A DNA stretch of 64,000 nt from Hyalella azteca (GCF_000764305.2 NW_025934863.1:2431-66430); one strand, 5' to 3'. Shown: positions 35,059-47,954, counted from the first letter of the stretch. Numbers and translations: made by a program. The notes: a model not told the origin generated them from the letters alone.

Positions 35059-35787
35059 ATGGTAATCTACCTCTATTTATGGGCCACTGCTGTAGACCAC
35101 AAGAGCAAGAGACGCTGGCCACTTGGTATGAATGACGCTTGGCGTAAGACGAGCTTGTCGTACGCGCGCGTTAAGATACGACATGGCGCCTCTGTTCCTG
35201 CGTATACGCGGTGCGCTTATCGAGCTTATCTTAAAGAGACCAGCAGCTGAAAGTGGAGAAGCAAATTAATTCTCGGTTATTGGTGTCTGCGGGATGCAGG
35301 CAAGTCGTTAAACTCACCAGCCTCTTTTTGGCAGGAGTGGCTGCGATGGATAAGTTCTTCCTTATGATGCTGTAAAGATTGACAAAGTCTGGGCTGAAAG
35401 AAGCTAACATTTTAACGCTAAATATAGCAAATTCTGTCGCACAATGATAAAACTGAAGGTAATTTAATCGCGGTATGAATTGAAATGTGTTCATTTCTGA
35501 CAAGGTTATTTTTAGGTGTTCTGATAGAGATAATATGGCATTAGATTTATGATCTGCACACATCGGGAGCATCGGGAATTTTTTCAGTAGGTCAGCGTAG
35601 GAATAAATTCAAAGTAGTAATTGGTAATACTTCATTAGAAACAATCTATCGTAAAAACGACGCATTACAAGAAGCGACGAAATAATCTGCATAAAATAAA
35701 ACTCATTTAGGCTGATACTAAACACCGAAATAAGCACAAAATAATAGACTGTATATAAATATTATTGTGCAGCTTAATGAGAAAACA
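35059..35787. other. unique, locally GC-richer DNA
   Basis: 35080-35240 is clearly richer in GC than its surroundings, with GTACGCGCGCGTTAAG, CGTATACGCGG and GGCGCC words, and is not repetitive. No reading frame with a recognisable domain. A conserved non-coding element is possible but cannot be shown here. Confidence 0.4.
35782..35785 (-). terminator. pol III terminator (T4, minus)
   Basis: AAAA on the + strand, i.e. TTTT two bases after the tRNA-Val 3' end on the minus strand. Confidence 0.8.
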
Positions 35788-35860
35788 TGTTTCCGCCCGG
35801 GATCGAACCGGGGACCTTGCGCGTGTGAGGCGCACGTGATAACCACTACACTACGGAAAC
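35788..35860 (-). tRNA. tRNA-Val (anticodon CAC)
   Basis: A complete 73-base tRNA on the minus strand. Acceptor GTTTCCG pairs perfectly with CGGAAAC, discriminator A. Anticodon stem TGCGC/GCGCA with loop CTCACAC, anticodon CAC at 35825-35827 (reads GTG). T arm CCCGG/CCGGG with TTCGATC loop; B box GGTTCGATCCC at 35799-35809. No intron, no encoded CCA. The D arm and 3' half match the metazoan Val family closely. It faces the tRNA-Ile gene about 4.8 kb away, with arrays between. Confidence 0.97.
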
Positions 35861-37948
35861 TTATGCAACTCCCTTCAATTTTTCTAACAAGAAATCTTTT
35901 TATTTATTAAAAAAACATTATTCATTTAACTGTACGTATGAGAGTAACGAGCGCCATGATTTTTCATTGTGTGTGTTTATTTATTGCAAAGATTAACAAT
36001 AAATCATTTTTTTAACAAAAACATATTCATTCAATAATTGTACTTTGGAGAATAACGATGGAAGGGCATGGATGCATGGAATTGTCATTCGTGGCGTACT
36101 TATTCATCACACATTATAATCACTCTTTCACATCATCCATCCATAAATATCCAATTCATCATTAACGATTATTATGCACTTTTTCATTATAGGAGATGAG
36201 ATACGAGACGGGAAATAAAATTATTTATCTATTACACATTTTGTTAAATGTTGTTGTTGTGAACAACCTATTAAATTGAGATATGCTCTTTTAGATGCCA
36301 ATTTAGGACAAAAATTGAGCTTTCCGACCTTCTAATCCACACATTTGGCTGTTTTAGATAACTGATAATTAATAATCAGTTCGAAAATTGTTATTTAGAC
36401 AAGTAGATTAATAATTTAATAATTAATTGATTAATAAATCAATTAATAATAATAATTTAATAATTCCGCGTTGTTGTTAACTCGTCCTTAATTTCCATAA
36501 AACCATCCTGATTTGGAACATTAATCGATAAAGATAATCAACATCTTGAACATCTATAAAGCTCACACATTTGTGTTAAATAAATAGTAGATCATTATTA
36601 GCGCAGATTATGTCTCAGGTTTTGAAATTTTCCAAAATTTCAAATAGGGGTAAAATAACGGAAAATTTGAAATTTTCCAAAAGATTACCAGTTTTTCCAT
36701 GTATGCATCAAATGTCGACAATGTTATATATGTGCATCAAAATCTTAATGTATCAGGTTTAATAATCAATATTCGATGTCGTTATTTGCAGATGAGTCAG
36801 AAGCAAATTTCTTGAATGTTAATTGCCATATATAAAAAGTTACTTTATGGAAATGTTATTATATTATGCTTTAAAAAATCATGGATTTTTCAGAGCAATG
36901 TTTTCAAAGATTTCATTCAGATAGTTTCAGTCAAAAACATGTCATAATTTCATCCCCAAATAAAATTGCCACATCCTGCCAGAAAAAAAACAATTTTGGT
37001 GACTAGAGAAATTAAATCACAGAACCATAATAATCATAATAATATTATTCATATCTGAATTATATTCACCAAGAACTACATAAGCAGCAGGAGAGTTGCC
37101 ATATGTCGCCAGACAGCATTTAGGCCAGCTACCCTGGGCTAACATCCTACAAAAAGGAAGGAAGAAAACAAAAATAATAAAAAAGAGACACCCTGCAGTG
37201 AAAAAAGATCCAGGAAGATATGGACAAAAACTTGACCTCTGCTGCAGCATCTATGAACTTGAGTCTAGCAACAAACGAAAATTTCACTTTATTAGATTTC
37301 ATATATTAAATGAATGAGATATCATGATTAGAAAAGAGTAGAAGCAAATATAATAAGGTTGAAGGAGGAAGCTTTAACAACAGCCAAGTAACCCTCTCCA
37401 GAGACCATTAATAAAAGGTAAAATAGGCTTCTAGCCTCGGGCAGTTTTAGCACCTTGAACAATAGAAGGCGGAGTAGCGCAGCGGGGAGGCTGTAACGCT
37501 TTAACCACTGATATACTAACAACAACAGAGAAATACAAGGCTTCTGTTAACGTGATATAAATCTTAGCTGAGAATACACAAATTATCATCATGATGAATC
37601 GTACCAAGTGAAATAAACTAAAGTTTTAGGTTGAAATAAGTCTAGAAGCGGGGATATGACGTACCTTACCTGGCAAGTGGGCGGACTGGACACAGCAGGG
37701 AACCTACCTCTGACTGACATCTTTGACCTCGACATAGAAACCACAATAACATACAAAATATCATAATAACTCTTTACAAAACCGAGACATATCGACCTTA
37801 AACCGATGCAGCATCAAGATTTGTCTCATTTTTCATATTTGGGAGAATTTTCAGCATGAAACGATCCGTGTTCGTTATATGAAAAATTCGTTCTCTTCAT
37901 GCTCTATCAGGGCAAGCAAACACAAGTGCGCTGGCCGGTCTGTTGCTG
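35861..37948. other. unique AT-rich DNA
   Basis: Contains near-palindromes AACTGATAATTAATAATCAG (about 36360) and TTAATTGATT-AATA-AATCAATTAA (about 36422-36445). A stretch near 37440-37515 has tRNA-like A-box words on both strands but no cloverleaf. No gene recognised. Confidence 0.5.
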
Positions 37949-38426
37949 CCGCTCTTTTGAAGCGTGTCTTCTCTACTTGACTCTCTTTTGAGGCTTGTCT
38001 TCTCTACTTGACTCTCTTTTGAAGCGTGTCTTCTCTACTTGACTCTCTTTTGAGGCTTGTCATCTCTACTTGACTCTCTTTTGAAGCGTGTCTTTTCTAC
38101 TTGACTCTCTTTTGAGGCTTGCCTTCTCTACTTGACTCTCTTATGAGGCTTGTCATCTCTACTGGACTCTCTTTCAAAGCGTGTCTTCTCTACTTGACTC
38201 ACTGTTGAAACTTGTCTTCTCTACTTGACTCTCTTTTGAGGCTTGTCATCTCTACTTGACTCTCTTTTGAAGCTTGTCTTCTCTACTTGACTCTCTTTTG
38301 AGGCTTGTCATCTCTACTGGACTCTCTTTTGAAGCTTGTCTTCTCTACTTGACTCTCTTTTGAGGCTTGTCATCTCTACTGGACTCTTTTGAAGCGTGTC
38401 TTCTCTACTTGACTCTCTTTCGAGGC
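37949..38426. repeat. 31-bp array with 62-bp dimeric order
   Basis: About 15 units of GACTCTCTTTTGARGC plus TTGTCTTCTCTACTT. GAAGCGTGTCTT and GAGGCTTGTCWT types alternate (37959 A, 37990 B, 38021 A, 38052 B), defining a 62-bp higher-order unit. Several CTACTGG variants recur with type B units. Confidence 0.94.
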
Positions 38427-38542
38427 TTACTTGGCTATTTCAAGGCAGGTGCTTGGCTATTTCAAGGCAGGTTCTTGGCTATTTCAAGGCAGGTTCTTGG
38501 CTATTTCAAGGCAGGTGCATGGCTATTTCAAGGCAGGCTCTT
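38427..38542. repeat. 22-bp minisatellite, five copies
   Basis: CTTGGCTATTTCAAGGCAGG then TG/TT/CT. It joins the 31-bp array within a few bases. Confidence 0.94.
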
Positions 38543-39130
38543 GATGTCATTGTATAAGAGTAGAATTTTATGAAGGCTTGGGAAGTATCAATAAAATAGC
38601 AGCTAAATTTAAGATAAAGACTTTATTGCAAATTGTAGTTGATAAATATGAGTGGGCGAAAAAGGTTAATAAATTAAGCTACTGGAATTAAAAATAGAAA
38701 CAAGTTCCAAAGCAAAACTAAAAGAGAACAGAAGCCAATTTGTTCTCTCATTAATTAACTCTGTACTTTGAAATATTAATTTCCTGCACAAATTATTCTT
38801 CACTACTATCCACTGTTGACACAGGAGTTCAGCAGCTGAGTCTCATCCTTAAAAGTACGCAAATTTGCTAAGACGCCACGAAAGAATATCAAGAAAATGT
38901 ATCCATATTTTCCCTGCAAACGAAATCTCGGACCTGGTTTTTTTTACTTCTCTTTCGTTCTCGTCCGCTTTCTTGCTCGAGAGGAGCAGAGGTTCGGAGA
39001 CTCTGGACCCGCTTGACTAGTTGTGAACACGGCTACTTATACCGTGTAATTTGGTGGAGTTATTTGCTAAAGGCAGACAATTAATTACTGAGATGAACAG
39101 ATAGCGACCTAGCCGCAACGAGAGCTTGCC
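38543..39130. other. unique DNA
   Basis: No array or gene. 38940-39010 is a short pyrimidine-rich and then GC-richer stretch. Confidence 0.5.
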
Positions 39131-39412
39131 TTGTACAGACGTAGTGTTGGTACAGACGTAGTGTTGGTACAGACGTATTGTTGGTACAGACGTATTGTTG
39201 GTACAGACGTATTGTTGGTACAGACGTATTGTTGGTACAGACGTATTGTTGGTACAGACGTATTGTTGGGACAGACGTAGTGTTGGTACAGACGTATTGT
39301 TGGTACAGACGCAGTGTTGGTACAGACGTATTGTTGGTACAGACGTAGTGTTGGTACAGACGTAGTGTTGGTACAGACGTAGTGTAGGTACAGACGTTGT
39401 TGATACAGAAGC
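39131..39412. repeat. 17-bp minisatellite, about 16 copies
   Basis: TACAGACGTATTGTTGG with GTAGTG, GCAGTG and GGGACAG variants. ATTG and AGTG types are grouped, showing block duplication. Confidence 0.95.
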
Positions 39413-39418
39413 ACTGAT

Positions 39419-39566
39419 GCCGTATATTATCAAATTTCTCGTAAGTAAACGAAGCGACCAGAGTACACGTAGCGGCCGATCTGTGATTGGTGGGTTTAGC
39501 TTGAAACGCTGTCAGAAATTTACTGGCGGAGTTACGAACTGGTCATTTTTGTTGTTAATAGTCCCC
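39419..39566 (-). mobile_element. MITE family 1, copy 2 (diverged)
   Basis: On the minus strand this follows the same plan as copies at 2403 and 56988: CTGRCAGC, CAAGCTAAACCCACCAATCA, CAGAT, then GCCGCTACGTGT. Both ends (GCCGTATATTATCAAA on +, GTTAATAGTCCCC on +) are weak remnants of the GGGCCATACTTTC inverted termini. It starts seven bases after the 17-bp array. Confidence 0.55.
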
Positions 39567-42500
39567 GTTCTCAGATACTCAGGGCTACACTGAAAACATT
39601 CGGTGTCAACATGAGACCTCTCGATCGGATTCAATTGGTCGTTGCACAGAATGTTTCTTTACGAATGTTTTTACGAATGCTATCTTGTAATAAAAATAGC
39701 GATGCGATTAATGCCATGAGTGGTAATGCTATTGCTTGTTATTTTTCACAAGATTCGTTATAAAAGATATTATATAATTTAAGAAATTACAAAATTACGT
39801 TTCAAATTTTCTCAATACAGCGAAGAACTGCGTTATTTTAAGATGGCATTTTCAAACCAATCCTCAATAGTGTCCTATAATTTTTTCCGATCTGAATCTT
39901 TCTATTAAATTTTGGGAACGCTAGGATTATATTAAAAGAAAAATTCAATAGAACACGGAGAGGCTTTGACGCCATATTGCTCATATAGTTCCATGATGCG
40001 AAGCCAGGCTGAGTGCGCCTTTAACCAGCCGATTTAAATTACGCTCCTTCACTGATAAAAATGAGAGCATCATTCTGTCCACAAAGTGAAACTCTTTTGT
40101 TCCCTACAACACGTAGCACTGATACGTAATGTTTCACGGCAAAACTGGCTCCGGATCACCAATTACAAAGGTAATTAATTATGTGCTTCGTTCTTGGGAC
40201 TTATAGAGACACACTTTTTTCTCTGAGAGTTCGTTCAGATGCTGGACGAATATGGGAGCTCGACTAAGGTGATCGTTCAACCCAAGACGATATCCAGACA
40301 AAATTGGATTACAAGTGCATATAGTTAACTATCTACCGCCTGACATGAGTAACCAGAGCAATATTGTCACAAGCCTACTTCCCAAGAAGGATACGTTCTA
40401 GTGAGCGCAAAATGACTTGCACTGATGCATGTTGAAGCCACGTATAACGACTTCTTTAAAATGTTCTCTGTTGCGTACAAACGTCCTCAGGTTGCTACAC
40501 TCAATAGTTTACATAGAATTTAATTGCAAAGTTATGTTCCCGGAAAGTGACATACGGCGGTAGACGGTTAAGGCTGGAAATATCACCTGATCAAAATGCT
40601 AAATTGACCAATTAGACCGCGGCGCTTGAACGATAGACGTTATAAGTTCGTGATGAGAGTATCACTCATTTGTATGGTGTGAAGAGTACATTGCTGATAC
40701 GTGTGGGTACTAAGGTTTTTATCAGTACAATTCTATGATATGGCGGATTTTACAATGTTACAACGCAAAAGTTATTACATTTTATTGGTAAAATTGAATG
40801 GTGTTGCTGATAGTTTATAATGTTAGAGAGCAGCAGTTGTTACATTTTAATTAGTACAATTGTATAATGTGGCGGGTTGTTGGATGGTAGTGCGCGGAGG
40901 TTCTAAGATTTTAATAAGTACAATTATTGAATGGTGTAGCATGTTGTACATTGCCGAATGCGGTCTCATTTTCATTCTAAGCATTGTATACCTAATTACA
41001 GTAATTCTAGAACCGGGACTGGAGTTAACTCTGATTTCAACGACTAGTGGCGCTCATGGTTTGATTGTACTATATTAATCATGTACAAACTATACCAAAT
41101 AACAAAATAAAATCATATAACATAAATTTCTGTGAAAACATTACGCAGACTGATGAAGCTGCGTCTCAGGAACGTCTTAATTAAAGTGCTCTGTTAATTG
41201 AAGAAGTTCAATCCAGAGTAATCAACCTTGCTGTTAAGTTTAATGGATTGCGTTTTATTTGAGTTATTTCGCGTTTTGAGCTAAATTTTGATAGTAATGC
41301 ATTCGAACTTTATTATTTAGTCGTCCCAATAGCAGTCATTACGTAACCTTTCATCAATATAACAAAGAAATCTGACAATTAATATCGATTAACCCAAAAT
41401 AAAACGGGGAAAATCTTATACAAGATGATTAAATTACGAGAAGATAAAAAAGGCTTAAAATAAAAATTAGAATATTTCTTGTTGTTTTCGAATTTTCAGG
41501 CAGTGCTTGTGCAACGAATATGTTCCCCAGCAATCACTATTCGTTCGTTGTGTTGTTCTCATGTACGCACCTAAAGTAGGTATTACCAGAAATAAACCTC
41601 CTTCGTCGATAAAAAGAGCCACCAGTCTGCGGCAGTAAATCCTCAAAGACATCGTCTTATACGCGCATCTCTATAATGCAAACGAGTTTTTTTTGCGAGG
41701 GCAACCGCCTCTCCAGACGACAAAAAACTGGCGACCAAGTCGGCAGCCGCGTCATTTAATATTGATGTCTCATCTTTGGAGCGCAATCGTTAATAACTTA
41801 GGCCTTTCTCTTCGTTCATTTATCCCCGAGCATATTATCTTTGATGTGCCTAAGTCCCCATAAGCGCCCGGCCGCCCACGCGCATCTTCTTCCAGAAATA
41901 CAGAAAGATTTTCTGCGGGATTGTCGGGCGGACTTTTGGACGATGGAATAAACTGCACGAGGGATCGATCATCAGAGGCAGACTTCATCATACCTAATAG
42001 AAGCAATGTTTGGTGGTAATATTTTGCGATCTTGCATTAATAAAAATTATGATATTAAACTTCTAAAGCTTAATTGATCTACGTAAAAATTAATTAATTA
42101 ACTTGAAATCAAGTTACGTAAAAGCTCCTAAATAAAATATCTCGTTCTCCGCGCAATATTTTACGTGGTAGCACTTGTCATCGATGTCATTGTATTTCCA
42201 GTAACGAATAGCGATTAAAACAATTAATTAATTCAAAAGAACACAAGCCGGAATAGTAGCATTCATTACCAAAAGAAATAAATTCACGAGTAGAAATATC
42301 TAATATTATTAAGGTTAAAATAAATGATCATACACAAATTTTCAATACTAAAGTAGCAGTATCGAGTAAATTACGAGTTTTTGAACCATAATTTTCGTTT
42401 CAGTCAGTAATGTTGATCATTAGTTATTTTCAATGCTAATCCAGCCCCAGGGTGGCATTATAAAGTATGGTGAGGTATTAGGATCTTGTTCATTTCCGAC

Positions 42501-43458
42501 TTAGACGAGATCGTCGGATGTGCTTTGGCCTCGAGGAGGAAATGCCGCGCAAGAAGCCCAAGCAAACTTGACTGAACTTGTCGTACTAAATCCGGACGTC
42601 GGGGACTCTTGTAGGTCTTCAGGGCGAACAAAGAAAACGGCGGAATAAAATTATCTTCCACTGATTAATGTTGATGAGGATTTTGGAATGGGATTATTTG
42701 TGTAAAAGATACATTTATTGATTATATCCTCACCCCCACCCCACACCCACTACATCCCACCCCTCCGAGCACAATCTTTTTTCCATAACGTATTTTCTTG
42801 CAGGAAATAACTGTATTCAAAATGTTAAAAAAAGAAAGTACGACAAAACAACTTCATCTCGTGCTCGCAGGGGAAACGAAAAATAAACCTAAACTAATTT
42901 AAGAGACTAAAAGATATTTTCAGTCAAGAAGAGCAGCACTGTACTCGTCTTGATCAGCCTATACCCAACGTACCGACAGAGAAAAAACTCCACCCTCAAG
43001 TCACGCGTTTCGACACTTTTTCTCTTCACACCTCGAACGCTCATTGCCTAATCAAAAGCTTCGCTTAGAGTGATTCGAAGAGTTTATCTTGGCATCACTT
43101 TATGCATGAGCCTAAGCACGGCACCTCATTTCTAATACGGTGGGATGCCCAAGTCGTGTCAGGTTGCTTGTTACTGACACCTCTGCTTTCTCTTGCGATC
43201 CTCACGACCTAAGTTCTGAACAAACAAACAATCCATCATCCTAAGATGGACCTGATCATCTATCTAACTTGTAGGTTGAGCATCTCAGCCTCGACATTAT
43301 AGGTGCCCAGAAATTCCACCTTATTCTAGTGATGGTAACTAGCGTTACCAAGTCATTAGTTTGAGTTACATTGACGGTGGTTAGCGTAGCCGTTGATAAA
43401 GAATCAGTTATTCGACCCGTGACGTAACCTCTCGTTACCGTGCAGTTCCATAAGTGGC
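39567..43458. other. long unique AT-rich segment
   Basis: No clean array. 40700-40945 holds decayed repeats of TTAATTAGTACAATTGTATAATG. 41690-41990 is GC-richer, non-repetitive, with a minus frame (41770-42006) lacking any known domain. 42727-42770 is C-rich (CACCCCCACCCCACACCC). 43329-43346 carries GGTAACTAGCGTTACC, a perfect 6-bp inverted repeat. Confidence 0.5.
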
Positions 43459-43640
43459 CCTACCACTCCACCAACCACTCCACCAACCACTCCACCAACC
43501 ACTCCACCAACCACTCCACCAACCACACCAACCACTCCACCCACCACTCCACCCACCACTCCACCAACCACTCCACCAACCACTCCACCAACCACTCCAC
43601 CAATCACTCCACCAACCACTCCACCAACCACTCCACCAGT
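43459..43640. repeat. 12-bp CCACCAACCACT array
   Basis: About 15 units of ACTCCACCAACC with ACCCACC, ACCAATC and one shortened ACACC unit. The unit length keeps all frames open; the resulting Gly-Val and Trp-Ser-Gly frames are artefacts. Confidence 0.95.
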
Positions 43641-44341
43641 CGCCCAGCATTTATGTTCTCACAAAACCATCCTATAGTCCAGACGATTACTTAATTTTAA
43701 GTTACAGCCGCTTTTAAGGTGGCCGCTGATCAAGCAATGCTCTATCACACCTAAAGCCCCTATAATTATCAATACAGAAGGATTATTATTAAGATGAGCG
43801 AGCTGATATACACTGAAGTGAACATGCTTAGCGCGGCTCATTAGACATTCTGGAGAAGTTCTTGCAGCTTCTCAAGATGGCTTAGATTGTGTTGAAGGAG
43901 CCCTATGAATATGTATGCATTAAAATCATGTTGAATGTTTTATTTATTCACCGAGAAAGCCTTAACTAAGTTACCGGCTATAGATAACTGACTTGACGAC
44001 TCACATTTTCAATGAAACTTCTCCTAATGTTTCATTACAACGAGCAAGTTGGTCATGGATATCATAGAACTTCTATTGAAAATCTGCGATGAAAATGAAC
44101 GAGATAAATTTTACATTTGAATTGAAACTAGACGCAATTGAGTTTAATGTTGTGATAATTTCCGTTCGTGTCCTGAATATTGGATGTAAAATAATGGTTT
44201 GATGAGGTCGTTGCTGAGAGACTTTAGAGTGCTAATTGATCGCACGCTGCATTCACTAAAATGATAGGGTTTTAATTTCCCAATAGAGACACATTTTCTT
44301 ACCCACAAACCAATGAAGCAGGAGCAAACTGGGCACTATTA
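43641..44341. other. unique AT-rich DNA
   Basis: No feature recognised. Confidence 0.5.
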
Positions 44342-44652
44342 CATCATTCCAGACGGCACTCTAAACGTGTCGTGTATCTGACATAAAATTCCAGATGGCA
44401 CTCTAAACTTGTCGCGTATCTAACACATCATTCCAGATGACACTCTAAACGTGTCGCGTATCTGACATATCATTCCAGATGGCACTCTAACTTGTCACGT
44501 ATCTGACATATCATTCCAGATGGCACTCTAAACTTGTCTCGTATCTGACACAAAGATGGCACTCTAAACTTGTCTCGTATCTAACACATCATTCCAGATG
44601 ACACTCTAAACGTATCGCGTATCTGAACACATCATTCCAGACGACACTCACC
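44342..44652. repeat. about 42-bp array, seven copies
   Basis: CATTCCAGATGGCACTCTAA followed by ACTTGTCGCGTATCTGACA. Variants GGC/GAC and CTTG/CGTG; one unit lacks about 12 bp. Confidence 0.93.
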
Positions 44653-45039
44653 TATTACAGCTAATATAAAGTATACATCACGGCAACGTGTTCTAGATAT
44701 TAAAACAACACAACTTCTTTAATTGCAAGCCTTCATTCAATCACAAAAGCAATGAAGAGACCGGCCAGTTCATCGGCGCCTAAAAGACGCTCGGCAAAAA
44801 TGCTCGCTTGATGCATGGATGCGCCAGCCTTCCTTGTCGCCATTTTTTCCAACGCTAATGTGCGCAATTCATTATGCCAACAGGTCCTGTTGGAACAACT
44901 GCAGGTGGCGGCTGACAATCCAAAAAATGACCGATCGACAATCAGGCAATTATTGGATCCGTTGAATAATGTGAGCCTATGAAGAATCCTTCAGTCAACA
45001 CAGCGGCCATTCAGGCGGTAATGTTCTCGTATGGATCTG
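44653..45039. other. unique, partly GC-richer DNA
   Basis: 44750-44930 is GC-richer and non-repetitive, with GGCGCCTAAAAGACG, TTGTCGCCATTTTTTCC and GCAGGTGGCGG (44903-44913), the last a partial CTCF-type core. No domain in the minus frame 44733-44918. Confidence 0.4.
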
Positions 45040-45100
45040 TGTGCGCTGTGTTGGTGTGTGCGCTGTGTTGATGTGTACGATGTGTTGGTGTGTATGAACG
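45040..45100. repeat. 18-bp GTGTGCGCTGTGTTGGT array
   Basis: Three to four copies with GTACGATG variants. Confidence 0.85.
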
Positions 45101-47753
45101 CCCATATACATTGGATAGGATCTATATTCTCACTACTGAACAGTTTTCTGAATTTATTATCATTAAATTACTTTGGAATAACTACAATTGGAATTCACTG
45201 ATGCCATCGGACTGCTTCTCATTTCAGTCAAATTCTCATCCTAACTGACGCTATCTGTGGTAAGGCCAACATGTCGAAACGAAAATTTATTGAAAACAGT
45301 AAGTAGACTAATTTTAAAATTTAAATTGGAGTTCATACATTGTGTTCATTATTGAATTATCTCCCTCAAGTTTTTATTAAATGACAATGACACAGACGCA
45401 ATCGCCGGCTTATATACATGACACCAAATAAAGTCGCTTATAATAAATACGCGGCTGTTTTTATCGCTGGTTTGGTAGCATTGATATTCCATATAAATGC
45501 GGCGCTGCATGTTAGGGTCCAACGTTACATAAAATTATTCAGATGGTAAAGGAAGTTTATGAGCATATTAATGATATACGTCGTCACTTGATATCAGTAC
45601 TTTTGGAAATGAATGAGAGAACATAACTTTATGGTTCAGTTCCATATGTTGATGTCGTCATTTGGCTTCAGTTTTCATGGAAATAATAAACTCAACGTGC
45701 ATTAATATGATTTTGTTATTGATGCATACCAGCATCACTTCCCATATCATGATATTAGTCGTTAAAATATTAGCTAAGTAATTTTAAAAACATCTTGCTA
45801 GGATAACCAATATCACTTGCAGAACCCGTCATCACAAGGGTGTAACGTCAAAGTTTATATATACCACATTAATAAATACATTGTACTGCCATTATTCTTC
45901 TGATATCTGAGTCTATGTATCCTATACATGGTCATGTACTATGAAACTTATTCTCTCTCAGAATATAACCATTAATAAGTCTAGACTCTGATTGATATTG
46001 GACACTACTTATCATTATTTCCACAGCGTCAAGCACGTCGAGAATAATGATTGTGAATCGTGATGTTTAACAGAAATAAAAGGTTAGCAATAAAATAAAT
46101 AAAGATCAGCACACCTAGAGACGAAAACGAAAAAAACTGCACCATAAAGACGAAATTATACATTCATGAATGAAATTCGAATATTTCCGGCCATTGATTC
46201 AGGTTTGTATATTCGTGAATTTGAACTGCATTTGTGCCCGCATCGCAACGAAACTTGCACACCCCCATAGACCGCAAACGATCTTTTGTTGAGCCTCATT
46301 AGCGGTGACGAGGCTTCATTACGCGTAAGCTTATCCAGCCCATATAACCTCAAGACAATGCGTCAAAACGGCGAGGCCTACGAACAAAAAAAAAAAAGGC
46401 ATTGCAAGGACGATGCGCGTATGCAGCTTCGTTTATTGTCTGAAGGAACGAGCGATAGGATTGTTTATTTCCATTGAATGAGTTCCCATATAGACGACCG
46501 CCACAATGTCTGATATATTATAATGTAAATTAGGCATATATGTCAAAAAAATCTTCGGTATCTAACACGTTCCATAATTTTTTTCTAAAATTATCGCATA
46601 AATTATATTAAAAATTTATGTATTCATCAGAATTATAGTGATAAATTATAAGATTTATGCAGGAGAGCTCCGAGAAATACATTCTCAACGGCATCCAACA
46701 CTTCATTAATATCTTTAAAAATCTGGGACTTTGCAGGTGAAGTTGAAAAAAATCACAACAACGAGACGTTCTTTTCAAGTACGCGCGATAGGATTAGACT
46801 TTTTCTGCGAGGCAGATGCAGATCCTTTTCAGGACTAATCCTTTGAAAGTAGGATTGTGCGCGGAAGTCGTGCGGAGTCATGGGGCCTTTGTTTCTGCCC
46901 AACGCTGTGCACAAACTCAATGCAAACAGAATAGCGTAAAAGGATCAACTTCCTCGACGGCTCCTAAAGCTCCTTGTCGTGGTCATCTCTAAGACCGCTT
47001 ACTCTAAACTACCAACAATGGAACGTGACTGGCAACTTCGGACACATAAAAAACGAGGAGCAACAAAAACTTTACCGTCGGTAAAATCACCGATGGGAAC
47101 AAAAAGTAACTATAACCTCGTTGTCAGATTTTAGTCGACTCCAGGACAGACGTGCTGTATGCAGGTTAATTCTAGATCTGTCTTTACTGAAGTTCTTACG
47201 GTGAAGCTTGGTTGTCAAAAGTACATGGAATTTAAAATTTTGGCAGACAATGTACATGAAATTCATTAATACTCTACTAAAGACTAAGGACCATTCGAAA
47301 GAATATTACTATTTTCCTTTTTAAAATTCAACGTATAGAATTTTACCGGAGATATTTTCTCGAATATAAATTTGAATTTAATCTCGAATTTAAGTTTTTT
47401 CTGATGTTAACCCTGCTGGGTTAAAGTGATGGTCCTGTACAACTGCGTCGCATTACGTAATTTGAGCTCTAAAACCTTTGCAATTGTTTTATTTTATTAC
47501 AATCATCGTACAAATAAACATCATAAAACCCAAAAAGTAAACAAATATATTGGCGCTTAAAAATTGCTAAAACCTGTAACTGGAATTTTCACGAGTATTT
47601 ACTTGAAAACTGACTGAAATGGTTTCGCAGAACTATTTCAAATAGCTTCGATTTTAGTTAAAAACCCCAAACTCTTGAGCTATGTTGACTGTTTATATAT
47701 AATCGATAATATATATATCGATTTTCAATGAATGGAATATAATGAAGCCACCA
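45101..47753. other. unique AT-rich DNA with one GC-richer block
   Basis: 46150-46480 is GC-richer and non-repetitive apart from a 12-A run. Frames on both strands across it have no recognisable domain. 45245-45285 resembles decayed Penelope 3' sequence only loosely. Confidence 0.45.
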
Positions 47754-47954
47754 CACTGTTAGAAAAATTACCGTTAACGTTATTACCGGCGTTTCAGTGG
47801 CCGGTCGGAACGCGAAAAGAAACACCATGTCGCCGTTTTTATTCTAATTTAACACTAGAAATCCTTAAAACAGCTGATAAAAGCGGCGAAACAGTTTATT
47901 TTCACGGGGCGACCGGCCACTATAATGCCAGTGGGACCGTTTTTTCTAACATTG
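47754..47954. mobile_element. foldback MITE (201 bp)
   Basis: Terminal inverted repeats CACTGTTAGAAAAA (47754-47767) and the complement of CAATGTTAGAAAAA (47941-47954) match at 13 of 14 positions. The rest of the element also folds: AGTGGCCGGTCG (47796-47807) pairs exactly with CGACCGGCCACT (47910-47921), and AAAAGAAAC...GTCGCCGTTTTTAT pairs imperfectly with the opposite side. Only about 40 central bases lack a partner; one arm has about 10 extra bases. This explains the stop-free + frame 47732-47977, which is not a gene. No clear target-site duplication; superfamily unassigned. Confidence 0.8.

Noticed and set aside
37440..37515. tRNA-like SINE, A-box words on both strands
   Set aside because: No B box at proper spacing on +, only an imperfect one on -, and no cloverleaf or second copy in the window.
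37660..37690. CTTACCTGGCA resembling the 5' end of U1 snRNA
   Set aside because: The match stops after about 11 bases and the following sequence does not continue as U1.
41770..42006. 78-codon minus frame in a GC-richer segment, looking protein-like
   Set aside because: No domain, no conserved exon boundaries visible, and GC-rich DNA lengthens random frames; kept only as part of a possible non-coding element.
45245..45285. Possible second Penelope 3' motif (CTGACGC...GTCGAAACG)
   Set aside because: The CTGANGA box is broken, no stem forms, and there is no GIY-YIG sequence upstream.
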